Shown here: in pieces, positions 48,088 through 57,011 of the stretch | Position numbering within the stretch: the stretch's first letter is position 1 | How the letters are laid out: the number at the start of each line of letters is the position of its first letter | Source: Colwellia psychrerythraea 34H | Lineage (GTDB): Bacteria; Pseudomonadota; Gammaproteobacteria; Enterobacterales; Alteromonadaceae | Length of the DNA stretch: 64,000 nucleotides | Direction: 5' to 3' | Assembly: GCF_000012325.1 (NCBI RefSeq) | Contig: NC_003910.7 | Span: forward strand, 4,960,001 to 5,024,000 | Position numbers and translations under genes: made by a program | Notes under the pieces: model-generated | Told to the model about the DNA's origin: nothing | The model's input: the letters and a program-made list of their open reading frames with translations, nothing else | The model's database searches: none

Positions 48088-48101
48088 TTGATCTACATCA
48101 T
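48088..48101. promoter_or_regulatory. FNR-type box upstream of nosR
   Basis: TTGATCTACATCAT, one mismatch from TTGATnnnnATCAA. It lies 94-107 bp before the nosR start. The site could bind FNR/ANR or a DNR/NnrR-type NO regulator; the sequences are too similar to tell them apart. Confidence 0.72.
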
Positions 48102-48194
48102 AACGGCTTTAAGGCGAAAGCGTAAACTGTGACATATTGTCGCAGTTGGTTGTTTTTATACCATACTGTATGAACACAACACCTTGGCGATGTC

Positions 48195-50384
48195 ATGTTA
48201 GTAAATAAATTTTTTAACGTCTTTATGCGTTTTCCCCAGCAAACAGTCTCTACATTGAGAACAGCGCTTACCCAAGTGTTGGTTCTATTTTTATGTGTCA
48301 TCATGCCCGCACAAGCCCTTTTCGTAAGCCCTCCTAAAGATCCTATGCCGTTAATTAAGGAGATCTTTGCCGAGCAAACTAAAATTAGTGAAAAACAAAC
48401 CACTAACGAAGGTGGGCCCTTAGTTTGGACCGTATACAAACAAGGAACTGAAGGCGAAGAAATTTTAGGTTACGCCTTTGAAACTAACGACATAGCTAAA
48501 ATTCCTGCCTATTCAGGCGAACCAGTCAATATGTTAGTGGCTATTGATCCTAAAGGCGTTTATTTAGGCGCTAAAGTATTAGAGCATCATGAACCGATCA
48601 TATTAGCGGGTATTCCTGAGAGTAAATTACATAATTTCACCAAACAATATGACGGTTTACATGTGAGTGACCGCCTAAAAGTTGGCGGTAACAAAACCGA
48701 CAACGTTATTCATATCGATGGCCTTTCCGGCGCAACCGTTACGGTAATGGTGATGAATGTTGGTATTGTAAAATCAGCAACAAAGGTTGCTCGTGCGCTA
48801 GGTATTATTAGTGCTAGCCAAGAAGTAATTCAACCGATGGGAACCATTTACCCTGACGTTTTTGCCAAGTCAGATTGGACTACCCTCACAGGTGATGGCT
48901 CTATTCGTAAGTTATACCTCAATAGAAAAACGGTTGATGAAGCTTTTGTAGGTACTGACGCTGAACATGTTGAAGAAGCGAGTAGCGAACAAAAACAAGA
49001 TATGTTTGCCGAGGTTTATTTTGCACAATTAAACATTCCTACGGTTGGTCGTAACTTATTAGGCGATAGTGAATATGACTATATTATGTCGTCATTAAAA
49101 CCCGGTGAACACGCACTTATTTTAATGGGTACAGGTTACTCATTTAAAGGTTCAGGTTATGTTCGTGGTGCTATTTTTGATCGTCTTCAAATATTACAAA
49201 ATGGCGATGCATTTGCCTTTAGGGATTTAGATCATAGTCGTGTACCCGATATTTATATTGAAGGAGCGCCACAATTCACTGAACGTTCAGTCTTTATTAT
49301 TCGTGACCACCACAAATTTAACCCCGCTTCTGATTGGCAACTGGAGTTATTAGTTCGTCGTCAAACCGGTCCTCTAGAAAGCATATTCACAAGTTTTAAA
49401 GCTGATTATCATACCTTAGACAAATATTTAGATCGCCCAGCTGTCATTATGCCTGAGCCAGAATTAACGCTAGCGCAGCAAGTATGGAAAGAAAAAGAAG
49501 CTGAAGTCATTGTACTCATTATCTTGCTTATTATTGTTGTGATGAGTTTGTTCTTCCAAGACATCCTTGTTCGTCATCCAACATTTATGCATAACTTCCG
49601 TCACTTATTCTTAATTGTTACGGTAGTATTTATTGGTTGGTCTTGGGGCGGACAACTCTCTGTAGTGAACGTATTTACCTTCTTACAAGCCTTTATGTCT
49701 GATTTTTCTTGGGACTTGTTCTTACTTGACCCGGTGATTTTCATTCTTTGGGGCGCAGCAGCAGTCACCATGATTTTGTGGGGCCGTGCGGTCTACTGTG
49801 GCTGGTTATGCCCGTTTGGCGCGTTACAAGAATTAATGAATATTTTTGCCCGCCACATCAAAATTCCACAATTTGAATTACCTTGGGCTGTACATGAGCG
49901 TTTATGGGCCATCAAATATCTAATTTTATTAGCGTTGTTTGGCTTGTCGATGGAGTCATTATCACTGGCAGAGCAATTCGCTGAAATAGAACCATTTAAA
50001 ACAACTTTCCTACTAAAATTTGATCGTGAATGGCCGTTTGTATTATATGCATCTATCCTACTCATTATTAATATTTTTAACCGCAAGTTCTTCTGTCGTT
50101 ACTTGTGCCCGTTAGGCGCAGCATTATCAACCAGTAATAGCATTCGTTTATTCAGCTGGTTACGTCGTCGTCCTGAATGTGGTCAGCCTTGTAAAACATG
50201 TGCTAAAGAATGTGAGATTCAAGCAATAGATCCAGATGGTGTTATCAATATGCGTGAGTGCCATTACTGTCTTGATTGCCAAGTGACTTATTTTAATGAA
50301 GAAAAATGTCCACCATTGAAAAAAATAGCAAGAAAAAAAGCAAAGTTTAAAGAAACAGAAATAGAAATAACCGAAGTAGCTTAA
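48195..50384 (+). CDS. nosR: Nitrous oxide reductase regulator/electron donor NosR
   Basis: 729-residue membrane iron-sulfur flavoprotein needed for NosZ expression and electron supply. It has a signal peptide (to about residue 36) and a periplasmic FMN-binding domain with covalent-flavin motif SGATVT near 180. Membrane helices lie at about 435-635, with the two cysteine motifs CGWLCPFGA and CRYLCPLGA facing the cytoplasm. The C-terminal ferredoxin-like cysteines are CGQPCKTCAKEC and CHYCLDC. It is first gene of the nos cluster and is preceded by an FNR-type box. Covalent FMN needs an ApbE/NosX enzyme, which is not encoded in the window. Confidence 0.96.
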   Translation: MLVNKFFNVFMRFPQQTVSTLRTALTQVLVLFLCVIMPAQALFVSPPKDPMPLIKEIFAEQTKISEKQTTNEGGPLVWTVYKQGTEGEEILGYAFETNDIAKIPAYSGEPVNMLVAIDPKGVYLGAKVLEHHEPIILAGIPESKLHNFTKQYDGLHVSDRLKVGGNKTDNVIHIDGLSGATVTVMVMNVGIVKSATKVARALGIISASQEVIQPMGTIYPDVFAKSDWTTLTGDGSIRKLYLNRKTVDEAFVGTDAEHVEEASSEQKQDMFAEVYFAQLNIPTVGRNLLGDSEYDYIMSSLKPGEHALILMGTGYSFKGSGYVRGAIFDRLQILQNGDAFAFRDLDHSRVPDIYIEGAPQFTERSVFIIRDHHKFNPASDWQLELLVRRQTGPLESIFTSFKADYHTLDKYLDRPAVIMPEPELTLAQQVWKEKEAEVIVLIILLIIVVMSLFFQDILVRHPTFMHNFRHLFLIVTVVFIGWSWGGQLSVVNVFTFLQAFMSDFSWDLFLLDPVIFILWGAAAVTMILWGRAVYCGWLCPFGALQELMNIFARHIKIPQFELPWAVHERLWAIKYLILLALFGLSMESLSLAEQFAEIEPFKTTFLLKFDREWPFVLYASILLIINIFNRKFFCRYLCPLGAALSTSNSIRLFSWLRRRPECGQPCKTCAKECEIQAIDPDGVINMRECHYCLDCQVTYFNEEKCPPLKKIARKKAKFKETEIEITEVA

Positions 50385-50444
50385 TTGGATCAAGCGAGCT
50401 AAATAACAAATTTAATTACATTTTAAGTAAAGTGGAGAATACCA

Positions 50445-52346
50445 ATGAGTAAAGAAGAGTTAAATTTAACGAATGACTCCAATGAAGTTACATTGGAAAG
50501 CGAAGAACGTCGTAAGTTTTTTGGTAAAAGTGCCCTAATTGGTGCAGGTGTTGTAGCAGCGCCAATGACAGCAGCTATGTTTGCCTCTACTGCGCAAGCA
50601 CAAAGAAAAGAATTGGCAATGAGCCCAGTGGTTCATCCAGGTGAATTAGATGAGTATTATGGCTTCTGGTCAGGTGGTCATTCTGGTGAAGTACGTATTA
50701 TGGGTATCCCATCAATGCGTGAGTTAATGCGTATTCCAGTATTTAATACTGACTCAGCAACAGGCTGGGGTTTAACTGAAGAATCTAAACGTGTTAAAGG
50801 CGACAGCGCCGATATCATGATGGGTGACTCACATCATCCTCATATGAGTATGACCGATGGTAGTTACAACGGTAAATATGTTTTCATTAACGATAAAGCT
50901 AACTCTCGTGTAGCACGTATTCGTTGTGACATCATGAAGTGTGACAAAATGCTTACGGTACCAAACGTACAAGCAGTTCACGGATTACGTGTACAAAAAG
51001 CACCATATACTAAATATGTTGTTTGTAATGGTGAATTTGAAATTCCAATGAATAACGATGGTAAAGACGGCATGAGAGATGTCAGCACTTACCGTTCGTT
51101 ATACAACGTAATTGACGCAGAAACCATGGAAATGGCTTTCCAAGTAATGGTTGACGGTAACTTAGATAATACTGATGCTGATTTTGATGGAAAATACTTC
51201 GCATCTACCTGTTACAACTCAGAAATGGGTATGAACTTAGGCGAAATGATTTCTGCTGAGCGTGACCACGTTGTTATATTCAGCTTAGCGGCTTGTGAAG
51301 CAGCACTTAAAGCCGGTAAATTCAAAACTTACAACGGTAATGATGTACCAGTATTAGATGGCCGTAAAGGCTCTGAATTAACACGTTATATTCCAGTACC
51401 AAAATCACCTCATGGTTTGAATACTTCGCCAGAAGGTAAATACTTCATGGCAAATGGTAAATTATCACCAACAGTAACAGTAATTTCTATTGCTAAATTG
51501 GATGATTTATTTGCTAACAAAATTAAACCTCGTGACACTGTAGTAGCAGAGCCAGAGTTAGGTTTAGGTCCTTTACATACCGCTTTTGATGGCCGTGGTA
51601 ATGCTTACACTACCTTATTCCTAGATAGCCAAATTGCTAAATGGAATGTTGAAGATGCTATTAAAGCGTACAAAGGCGAAAAAGTTAACTACATCCGTCA
51701 AAAACTAGATGTGCATTATCAACCAGGCCATAACCATACAACACAAGGTGAATCACGTGATGCTGATGGTAAATGGTTAGTTGTTTTATGTAAGTTCTCT
51801 AAAGATAGATTCTTACCTACTGGACCACTTAAACCAGAAAATGATCAATTAATTGATATTTCTGGTGATGTAATGAAGCTTGTTCATGATGGCCCAACAT
51901 TTGCTGAACCGCATGACTGTATTATGGTACACCGTAGTAAAGTTAAGCCTAAGAAAGTTTATACTCGTGATGAGCCAACGTTTGCAGAAACATTAGCAAT
52001 CGCGAAGCGTGATGGTGTTGATCCGATGAGTGACAATAAAGTTATTCGCGATGGCAAAAAAGTACGTGTATATATGACTTCTGTTGCACCAACTTATGGT
52101 ATGAGTGAATTTACTGTAAAACTAGGTGATGAAGTTACGGTAATCATAACTAACCTTGACCAAGTAGAAGATGTTACTCATGGTTTCTGTATGACTAACC
52201 ACGGCGTACAAATGGAAATTGGTCCTCAACAGACTTCTTCTATTACCTTCACTGCCAACAAACCTGGCGTACAATGGTATTACTGTAACTGGTTCTGTCA
52301 TGCACTACACATGGAAATGCGTGGCCGCATGTTCGTTGAAGCATAA
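50445..52346 (+). CDS. nosZ: Nitrous oxide reductase (clade I, Tat-exported)
   Basis: 633 residues. It reduces N2O to N2 in the periplasm. The twin-arginine signal is [15 protein letters not shown], indicating export in the folded state (clade I). CuZ histidine ligands lie in [38 protein letters not shown] and EPHDC. The C-terminal CuA site is [18 protein letters not shown] precedes the ATG; nosR ends 60 bp upstream. The last eleven codons and the following terminator have been copied into a downstream tandem array. Confidence 0.97.
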   Translation: MSKEELNLTNDSNEVTLESEERRKFFGKSALIGAGVVAAPMTAAMFASTAQAQRKELAMSPVVHPGELDEYYGFWSGGHSGEVRIMGIPSMRELMRIPVFNTDSATGWGLTEESKRVKGDSADIMMGDSHHPHMSMTDGSYNGKYVFINDKANSRVARIRCDIMKCDKMLTVPNVQAVHGLRVQKAPYTKYVVCNGEFEIPMNNDGKDGMRDVSTYRSLYNVIDAETMEMAFQVMVDGNLDNTDADFDGKYFASTCYNSEMGMNLGEMISAERDHVVIFSLAACEAALKAGKFKTYNGNDVPVLDGRKGSELTRYIPVPKSPHGLNTSPEGKYFMANGKLSPTVTVISIAKLDDLFANKIKPRDTVVAEPELGLGPLHTAFDGRGNAYTTLFLDSQIAKWNVEDAIKAYKGEKVNYIRQKLDVHYQPGHNHTTQGESRDADGKWLVVLCKFSKDRFLPTGPLKPENDQLIDISGDVMKLVHDGPTFAEPHDCIMVHRSKVKPKKVYTRDEPTFAETLAIAKRDGVDPMSDNKVIRDGKKVRVYMTSVAPTYGMSEFTVKLGDEVTVIITNLDQVEDVTHGFCMTNHGVQMEIGPQQTSSITFTANKPGVQWYYCNWFCHALHMEMRGRMFVEA

Positions 52347-52381
52347 GCTTTAACTTAACAAGCAGTTAATTAAGAATTCAT

Positions 52382-52413
52382 AAGCCTGACACTGAAAAGT
52401 GTCAGGCTTTTTT
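52382..52413 (+). terminator. nosZ terminator, array unit 1
   Basis: AAGCCTGACACT, loop GAAA, AGTGTCAGGCTT, then T run: a perfect 12-bp stem, 35 bp after the nosZ stop. A strong intrinsic terminator. Confidence 0.95.
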
Positions 52414-52537
52414 GTGATCTTAATAACAGGAAACTGGTTCTGTCATGCAGTTAATATACGACAAGCATGGAAATGCGTGGCCGCATGTTCGTTGAAGCAT
52501 AAGCTTTAACTTAACAAGCAGTTAATTAAAAATTCAA

Positions 52538-52569
52538 AAGCCTGACACTGAAAAGTGTCAGGCTTTTTT
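52538..52569 (+). terminator. Duplicated terminator, array unit 2
   Basis: Identical stem, loop and T run to unit 1, shifted by 156 bp. Confidence 0.92.
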
Positions 52570-52693
52570 GTGATCTTAATAACAGGAAACTGGTTCTGTC
52601 ATGCAGTTAATATACGACAAGCATGGAAATGCGTGGCCGCATGTTCGTTGAAGCTTAAGCTTTAATTTAACAAGCAGTTAATTACAGATTCAA

Positions 52694-52725
52694 AAGCCTG
52701 ACACTGCAAAGTGTCAGGCTTTTTT
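52694..52725 (+). terminator. Duplicated terminator, array unit 3
   Basis: The same 12-bp stem with one loop change (GCAA for GAAA), followed by a T run. Confidence 0.92.
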
Positions 52726-52849
52726 GTGATCTTAATAACAGGAAACTGGTTCTGTCATGCAGTTAATATACAACAAGCATGGAAATGCGTGGCCGCATGT
52801 TCGTTGAAGCATAAGCTTAAACTTAACAAGCAGTTAATTAAGAATTCAA

Positions 52850-52881
52850 AAGCCTGACACTGAAAAGTGTCAGGCTTTTTT
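52850..52881 (+). terminator. Duplicated terminator, array unit 4
   Basis: Identical stem and loop to unit 1, with a longer T run. Confidence 0.92.
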
Positions 52882-53005
52882 TTGATCTTAATAACAGGAA
52901 ACTAGTTCTGTCATGCAGTTAATATACGACAAGCATGGAAATGCGTGGCCGTATGTTCGTTGAAGCTTAGGCTTTAATTTAACAAACAGTTAATAACAAA
53001 TTCAA

Positions 53006-53036
53006 AAGTCTAACACTGAAAAGTGTTGGGATTTTT
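53006..53036 (+). terminator. Decayed terminator, array unit 5
   Basis: AAGTCTAACACT, loop GAAA, AGTGTTGGGATT, then T run. The changes on the two arms mostly keep pairing (C-G to T-A or G-T), so it may still work, though it is weaker. Confidence 0.7.
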
Positions 53037-53250
53037 GTGGGCTCTGTAATAGGAAACTGACTTATCTTGGTGTAATACAAATAAACATGAAAAACCATTG
53101 GCATCTATTTGCCGATACTTGACAGTTGAAGCTCTAAACCTTATAAATAAGCGATATATCGTGCCTATATACAGATAAATACAATTACCCACGCTATTGC
53201 AAGGTTTTTTATAATTTTATTCCCTATAAGAGCCTATAAATGAAACTTAT

Positions 53251-53264
53251 TTAATCGAGATCAA
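53251..53264. promoter_or_regulatory. FNR-type box upstream of nosD
   Basis: TTAATCGAGATCAA, one mismatch from TTGATnnnnATCAA, located 60-73 bp before the nosD start and downstream of the terminator array. It implies an independent anaerobic promoter for nosDFYL. Confidence 0.7.
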
Positions 53265-53323
53265 CTGATTTTCATCGAATAATGCTATGCTGCATTTAGT
53301 TACCCCTTTATAGAATAATTGTT

Positions 53324-54727
53324 TTGCTACTCTTTAAAAAATCACTTGCCATCTTGTTCATCATCAGCAGTTTTTATGCTCAACAAGTAAGTGCGCAAGA
53401 AATTCAATTATCACCTGCTGATGATTTACAACAAGCTCTTAATAATAGCCAAAATGGCGATGTTATTACATTAGGACCTGGGAGTTATTTCGGTAATTTC
53501 ATTATCTCCAATCAAGTAACACTTCGTAGCAATAACAAAGGCGAAGCCATTATAGACTCTCAAGGTAAAGGTCATGGTTTATGGCTGAAAAATTCACAGA
53601 TCACCATAGAAAACCTAACCATAACCAACTGGGGTCATGACTTAACTGACCAAAATTCTGGTATCTATTCTCACGGTAAAATAGACAACAACAAAGTGCC
53701 TAGCTTAACCATTAGAAATAACATTTTAATCGGGGACGGTTTTGGCATCTGGCTTAATCAGGCTGACAAAGCGATTATTAGCCATAACCGCGTTAAAGGA
53801 AATTTAACATTACGTTCAGCTGACAGAGGGAACGGTATTCAAGTTGCCAATGTCACTAATAGTCATGTTTTTCTTAACGAGGTTAGTGAAACCCGTGACG
53901 GTGTTTATGTTATTTCCAGTCAAAATAATATAATTGAACAAAATACCATGCACCATTTACGCTACGGTATTCATTATATGTATTCTTATGATAATACAGT
54001 AAAAAATAATACCGCTTATGATACTCGTGCAGGTTACGCCCTAATGAGTTCACGTCGATTAACTATTACCGGCAATAAAACAACCAACAGCGAAGATTAT
54101 GGTTTTTTACTGAATTTTATTACCCAATCTACTTTTAGTCATAACTATGTTAAAAACGTTTGGACAAAGCCTGAAAACAAAGTGCTTGGCCGCGATGGTA
54201 AAGGTTTATTTGTTTATAACTCTGGCTACAATACGGTAAAACACAATATTATTGATACCGCTGAAATAGGCATCCACCTTACTGCAGGCTCGGAAAACAT
54301 CAAAATCTTCGGTAATAGCTTTATCAATAACCCCACCCAAGTTAAATATGTTTCCAATAAAAAACAAGAATGGAGCAAAGATGGTCGAGGTAATTACTGG
54401 AGTAATTATTTAGGCTGGGATATGGGAAATGATGGCATCGGCGATACTATTTTTGAACCGAACGACGGTATAGATAAACTCGTCTGGCAATATCCAGAAA
54501 TGAAAATGATTATGGACAGCCCTGCAATTTTAATTTTGCGCTGGGTTCAAAGACAATTTCCGGTACTTAAACCTCCTGGCGTTAAAGACAGCTTCCCATT
54601 AATGAGCGCCCCAAGTTTAACAAAAAACGAGCAAGCCGCTACACCACTTGCTGTTACAACCTCTACCTTTACAAAAAGTAATTCTGCGCAGTCAGCAAAC
54701 ACCACTAGCGCAAGCTTGAAGGAATAA
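53324..54727 (+). CDS. nosD: Nitrous oxide reductase maturation protein NosD
   Basis: 467-residue periplasmic protein. The signal peptide MLLFKKSLAILFIISSFYA is cleaved near VSAQ. A right-handed parallel beta-helix of the CASH/NosD type follows, with many short repeats such as NSGIYSHGKID, HYMYSYDNTVKNNTAYDT and GIHLTAGSENIKIFGNSF. It works with NosF and NosY to supply sulfur or copper for the CuZ site. The start codon is TTG (53324) and the ribosome-binding site is poor, so translation may be low. The gene has its own FNR-type box. Confidence 0.93.
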   Translation: MLLFKKSLAILFIISSFYAQQVSAQEIQLSPADDLQQALNNSQNGDVITLGPGSYFGNFIISNQVTLRSNNKGEAIIDSQGKGHGLWLKNSQITIENLTITNWGHDLTDQNSGIYSHGKIDNNKVPSLTIRNNILIGDGFGIWLNQADKAIISHNRVKGNLTLRSADRGNGIQVANVTNSHVFLNEVSETRDGVYVISSQNNIIEQNTMHHLRYGIHYMYSYDNTVKNNTAYDTRAGYALMSSRRLTITGNKTTNSEDYGFLLNFITQSTFSHNYVKNVWTKPENKVLGRDGKGLFVYNSGYNTVKHNIIDTAEIGIHLTAGSENIKIFGNSFINNPTQVKYVSNKKQEWSKDGRGNYWSNYLGWDMGNDGIGDTIFEPNDGIDKLVWQYPEMKMIMDSPAILILRWVQRQFPVLKPPGVKDSFPLMSAPSLTKNEQAATPLAVTTSTFTKSNSAQSANTTSASLKE

Positions 54728-54731
54728 TTTT

Positions 54732-55646
54732 ATGAGTACTCCACTAGTATCACTCACCGATGCAGGTATAAGCTACCAGCAACTCGATGCTTTAAAGTCA
54801 GTGACAATGCACTTGAACCAAGGTGAGGTTCTGGGTTTATTTGGCCATAACGGCGCCGGTAAAACTACAATGATGAAACTCATCCTAGGGGTTATTTCTC
54901 CAAGTCGCGGTACGGTTGAAGTCATGGGCATGGCACCTGATTCAAAAGAAGCGTGGCATTGCCGCAGTAAAGTTGGTTACTTACCTGAAAACGTGAGCTT
55001 TTATGAACAGCTTACCGGCTTAGAAGTATTAACTTATTTTGCAAAATTAAAAGGTTTCAACAAAAAACAAGCTATTGATTTACTTGAGCAAGTGGGTATT
55101 ACCCATGCGATGAAAAGACAAGTAAAGACGTACTCCAAGGGTATGCGTCAACGTTTAGGTCTAGCACAAGCATTTATCGGTGAACCAAAGTTATTATTGC
55201 TTGATGAGCCAACCGTTGGTTTAGATCCCATTGCTACCCGCGATTTTTATAAAACAGTGGATCAATTAAAGTCAAACGGCTCTAGTGTCATTCTATGTTC
55301 TCATGTTTTGCCAGGTGTTGAGCAACATATTGATCGGGCGATGATTTTATCGACTGGTGAATTACTAGCTATGGGTACGTTAGCCCAATTGCGCCAACAA
55401 GCTGCTTTACCTGTTACTATTAAACCCTTTGGACTTAATGGAACCGTGGCCAATGACAGCAAACTAAAAGGTTTTTTAACTGCCAGCTGTCCAAATACTT
55501 TATTGGTACCTGAACAAGAAAAAATGAAGGTGTTAAAGCAGCTACTCAGTCATGAAGGCTTAGATGATTTACAGGTAGATACTGCAAATTTAGAGCAAGT
55601 TTATCAGCACTTCTTGTTGAAACATGAAAGTGGAGAGAAAAAATAA
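54732..55646 (+). CDS. nosF: ABC transporter ATP-binding protein NosF
   Basis: 304 residues. Walker A is GHNGAGKTT near residue 38, the signature YSKGMRQRLGLAQ near 135, and Walker B LLLLDEPTVGLDP. The C-terminal extension of about 90 residues is typical of NosF. It is the ATPase of the NosDFY complex that matures NosZ. The gene follows nosD by 4 bp and overlaps nosY by one base. Confidence 0.96.
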   Translation: MSTPLVSLTDAGISYQQLDALKSVTMHLNQGEVLGLFGHNGAGKTTMMKLILGVISPSRGTVEVMGMAPDSKEAWHCRSKVGYLPENVSFYEQLTGLEVLTYFAKLKGFNKKQAIDLLEQVGITHAMKRQVKTYSKGMRQRLGLAQAFIGEPKLLLLDEPTVGLDPIATRDFYKTVDQLKSNGSSVILCSHVLPGVEQHIDRAMILSTGELLAMGTLAQLRQQAALPVTIKPFGLNGTVANDSKLKGFLTASCPNTLLVPEQEKMKVLKQLLSHEGLDDLQVDTANLEQVYQHFLLKHESGEKK

Positions 55647-56464
55647 TGAGACAAGTATTAACCGTTGCCAATAAAGAGTTTCACGATGGTTTAAGAAATC
55701 GTTGGTTAATCTCAATCACACTCATTTTTGCTCTACTGTCTATAGGCTTAACTTACTTTGGCGCAGCAGCCTCAGGTGCTGTTGGCGTAGCTTCACTTTC
55801 AACAACGGTTGCCAGTCTAGCCAGTTTAGCTGTTTTTCTTATTCCACTTATTGCCTTGCTGCTCAGCTACGATAGCTTTGTCGGTGAACAAGAAAGCGGT
55901 ACCTTGTTGTTACTATTGACCTACCCATTAAGTAAAAGCCAATTATTACTCGGTAAGTTTATTGGCCAAGGCAGCATTATCGCCCTAGCGACCTTGCTTG
56001 GTTTTGGCTCATCGGCGGTATTACTGTATTTCCAACTCGGTGACATCCAAGTATTAACAAGCTTCTCAGTATTTATTGTTAGTGCGATTTTATTAGGCTT
56101 AAGTTTTACTGCAATTTCTTATTTAATTAGTTTATCGGTAAGTGAAAAATCTAAAGCCGCTGGTTTTGCTTTAATCACTTGGTTCTTGTTTGCGCTTGCC
56201 TTTGATTTAGCGTTATTAGCTTTACTTGTTGGCGTTGAAGAAGGTATTACCCAAGCCGGTTTAACGCAATTGATGATGCTTAATCCTGCGGATATTTTCC
56301 GTTTGGTAAACCTTTCAGGCCTTGATAGTAGTGATGTTAACGGCGCTCTTGCTGTTGCCATTAATGCCAGCCTCTCACAAGGACAGTTGTTCACCGCTTT
56401 ATTTGCTTGGGTTGCATTACCCTTGAGCATTGCCATATTTATCTTCAAAAGGAAAAAACTGTAA
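55646..56464 (+). CDS. nosY: ABC transporter permease NosY
   Basis: 272 residues with six predicted membrane helices and a cytoplasmic N-terminus. The family motif YDSFVGEQESGTLLLLLTYP is present near residue 75-94. It is the membrane part of NosDFY. It overlaps nosF by one base and nosL by one base (TAATG), showing tight translational coupling. Confidence 0.95.
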   Translation: MRQVLTVANKEFHDGLRNRWLISITLIFALLSIGLTYFGAAASGAVGVASLSTTVASLASLAVFLIPLIALLLSYDSFVGEQESGTLLLLLTYPLSKSQLLLGKFIGQGSIIALATLLGFGSSAVLLYFQLGDIQVLTSFSVFIVSAILLGLSFTAISYLISLSVSEKSKAAGFALITWFLFALAFDLALLALLVGVEEGITQAGLTQLMMLNPADIFRLVNLSGLDSSDVNGALAVAINASLSQGQLFTALFAWVALPLSIAIFIFKRKKL

Positions 56465-56967
56465 TGTCTGCTATTTTTAAAACGCTCGGTGCACTTTTTT
56501 GTTTAATTGTCATATCTGCTTGTTCAGATAATTCAGCAAAACAAGCCGTAATTCATAAAGCTGTTGCCATGGAAAGCAGCGATGAATGCCATTTATGTGG
56601 CATGCTTATCACCAATTTTGATGGCCCTAAAGGCGAAGTTTTCCGAAAAGAGCAAGGTGATAAAGTCTTTAAGTTCTGCTCTACCCGCGATATGTTTAGC
56701 TATTATTTAGACCCAGAAAATACACGTAATGTCAGTCAAATACTGGTACATGATATGAGTAAAATGCCTTGGGGCAGTGACAGTATTGATGATAAATATT
56801 TTATTGATGCTAAAACTGCTTGGTATGTAACTGGCTCTGAAAAAACAGGAGCTATGGGGAAAACACTAGCGAGTTTTAGTTTACAAACAGATGCTCAAGC
56901 GTTTGCTGATGAGTTTGGCGGTAAAGTACTTAGCTTTAAAGACGTGAATCAAGATAGTCTTTGGTAG
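56464..56967 (+). CDS. nosL: Copper chaperone lipoprotein NosL
   Basis: I place the start at the ATG at 56464 (TAATG junction with nosY), giving 167 residues with lipobox VISAC (Cys20). An upstream in-frame start would put the signal peptide inside. The Cu(I)-binding motif is ECHLCGM, followed by the NosL core FKFCSTRDMFSYY. It delivers copper to the NosDFY complex for NosZ maturation, anchored in the outer membrane. It is the last gene of the cluster. Confidence 0.95.
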   Translation: MSAIFKTLGALFCLIVISACSDNSAKQAVIHKAVAMESSDECHLCGMLITNFDGPKGEVFRKEQGDKVFKFCSTRDMFSYYLDPENTRNVSQILVHDMSKMPWGSDSIDDKYFIDAKTAWYVTGSEKTGAMGKTLASFSLQTDAQAFADEFGGKVLSFKDVNQDSLW

Positions 56968-56981
56968 AGAGTCATTAAAGA

Positions 56982-57004
56982 GAACCCCATTATAAATGGG
57001 GTTC
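56982..57004. terminator. Hairpin between convergent nosL and TraB-family genes
   Basis: GAACCCCATT (56982-56991) pairs exactly with AATGGGGTTC (56995-57004) around a 3-base loop. It lacks a clear T run on either strand, so termination may be partial. Confidence 0.65.
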
Positions 57005-57011
57005 AATGACA

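Larger units (their letters stand above)
52287..53040 (+). repeat. 156-bp tandem array derived from the nosZ 3' end
   Basis: The segment ATGGAAATGCGTGGCCGCAT recurs at 52311 (inside nosZ), 52467, 52623, 52779 and, with one base changed, 52935: exactly 156 bp apart each time. Each unit contains the last eleven nosZ codons plus stop, a spacer, a terminator hairpin, and a second piece of nosZ sequence (AACTGGTTCTGTCATGC) that in nosZ lies just upstream. In the downstream units these two pieces are separated by an extra 11 bp. Units 2-4 are nearly identical and the last is more diverged; a sixth, very decayed copy may lie at about 53050-53150. Confidence 0.95.
52347..53323. other. Gene-free region between nosZ and nosD
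   Basis: 977 bp without a gene, unusual inside a nos operon. It contains a tandem array with a 156-bp period and repeated terminators (to about 53040), a decayed further copy (to about 53150), and a promoter region with an FNR-type box before nosD. Confidence 0.9.

Noticed and set aside
52467..52502. Repeated 11-codon reading frame (copy of the nosZ end) in the array units
   Set aside because: It lacks a ribosome-binding site and is explained as a copied fragment of nosZ.
52311..53040. CRISPR-like regular spacing in the nosZ-nosD gap
   Set aside because: The period is 156 bp, there are no unique spacers, and whole units including nosZ codons and terminator repeat. It is a tandem duplication.
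48195..56967. Recent horizontal transfer of the nos cluster
   Set aside because: Base composition looks like that of its neighbours, and there is no integrase, tRNA boundary or insertion sequence.
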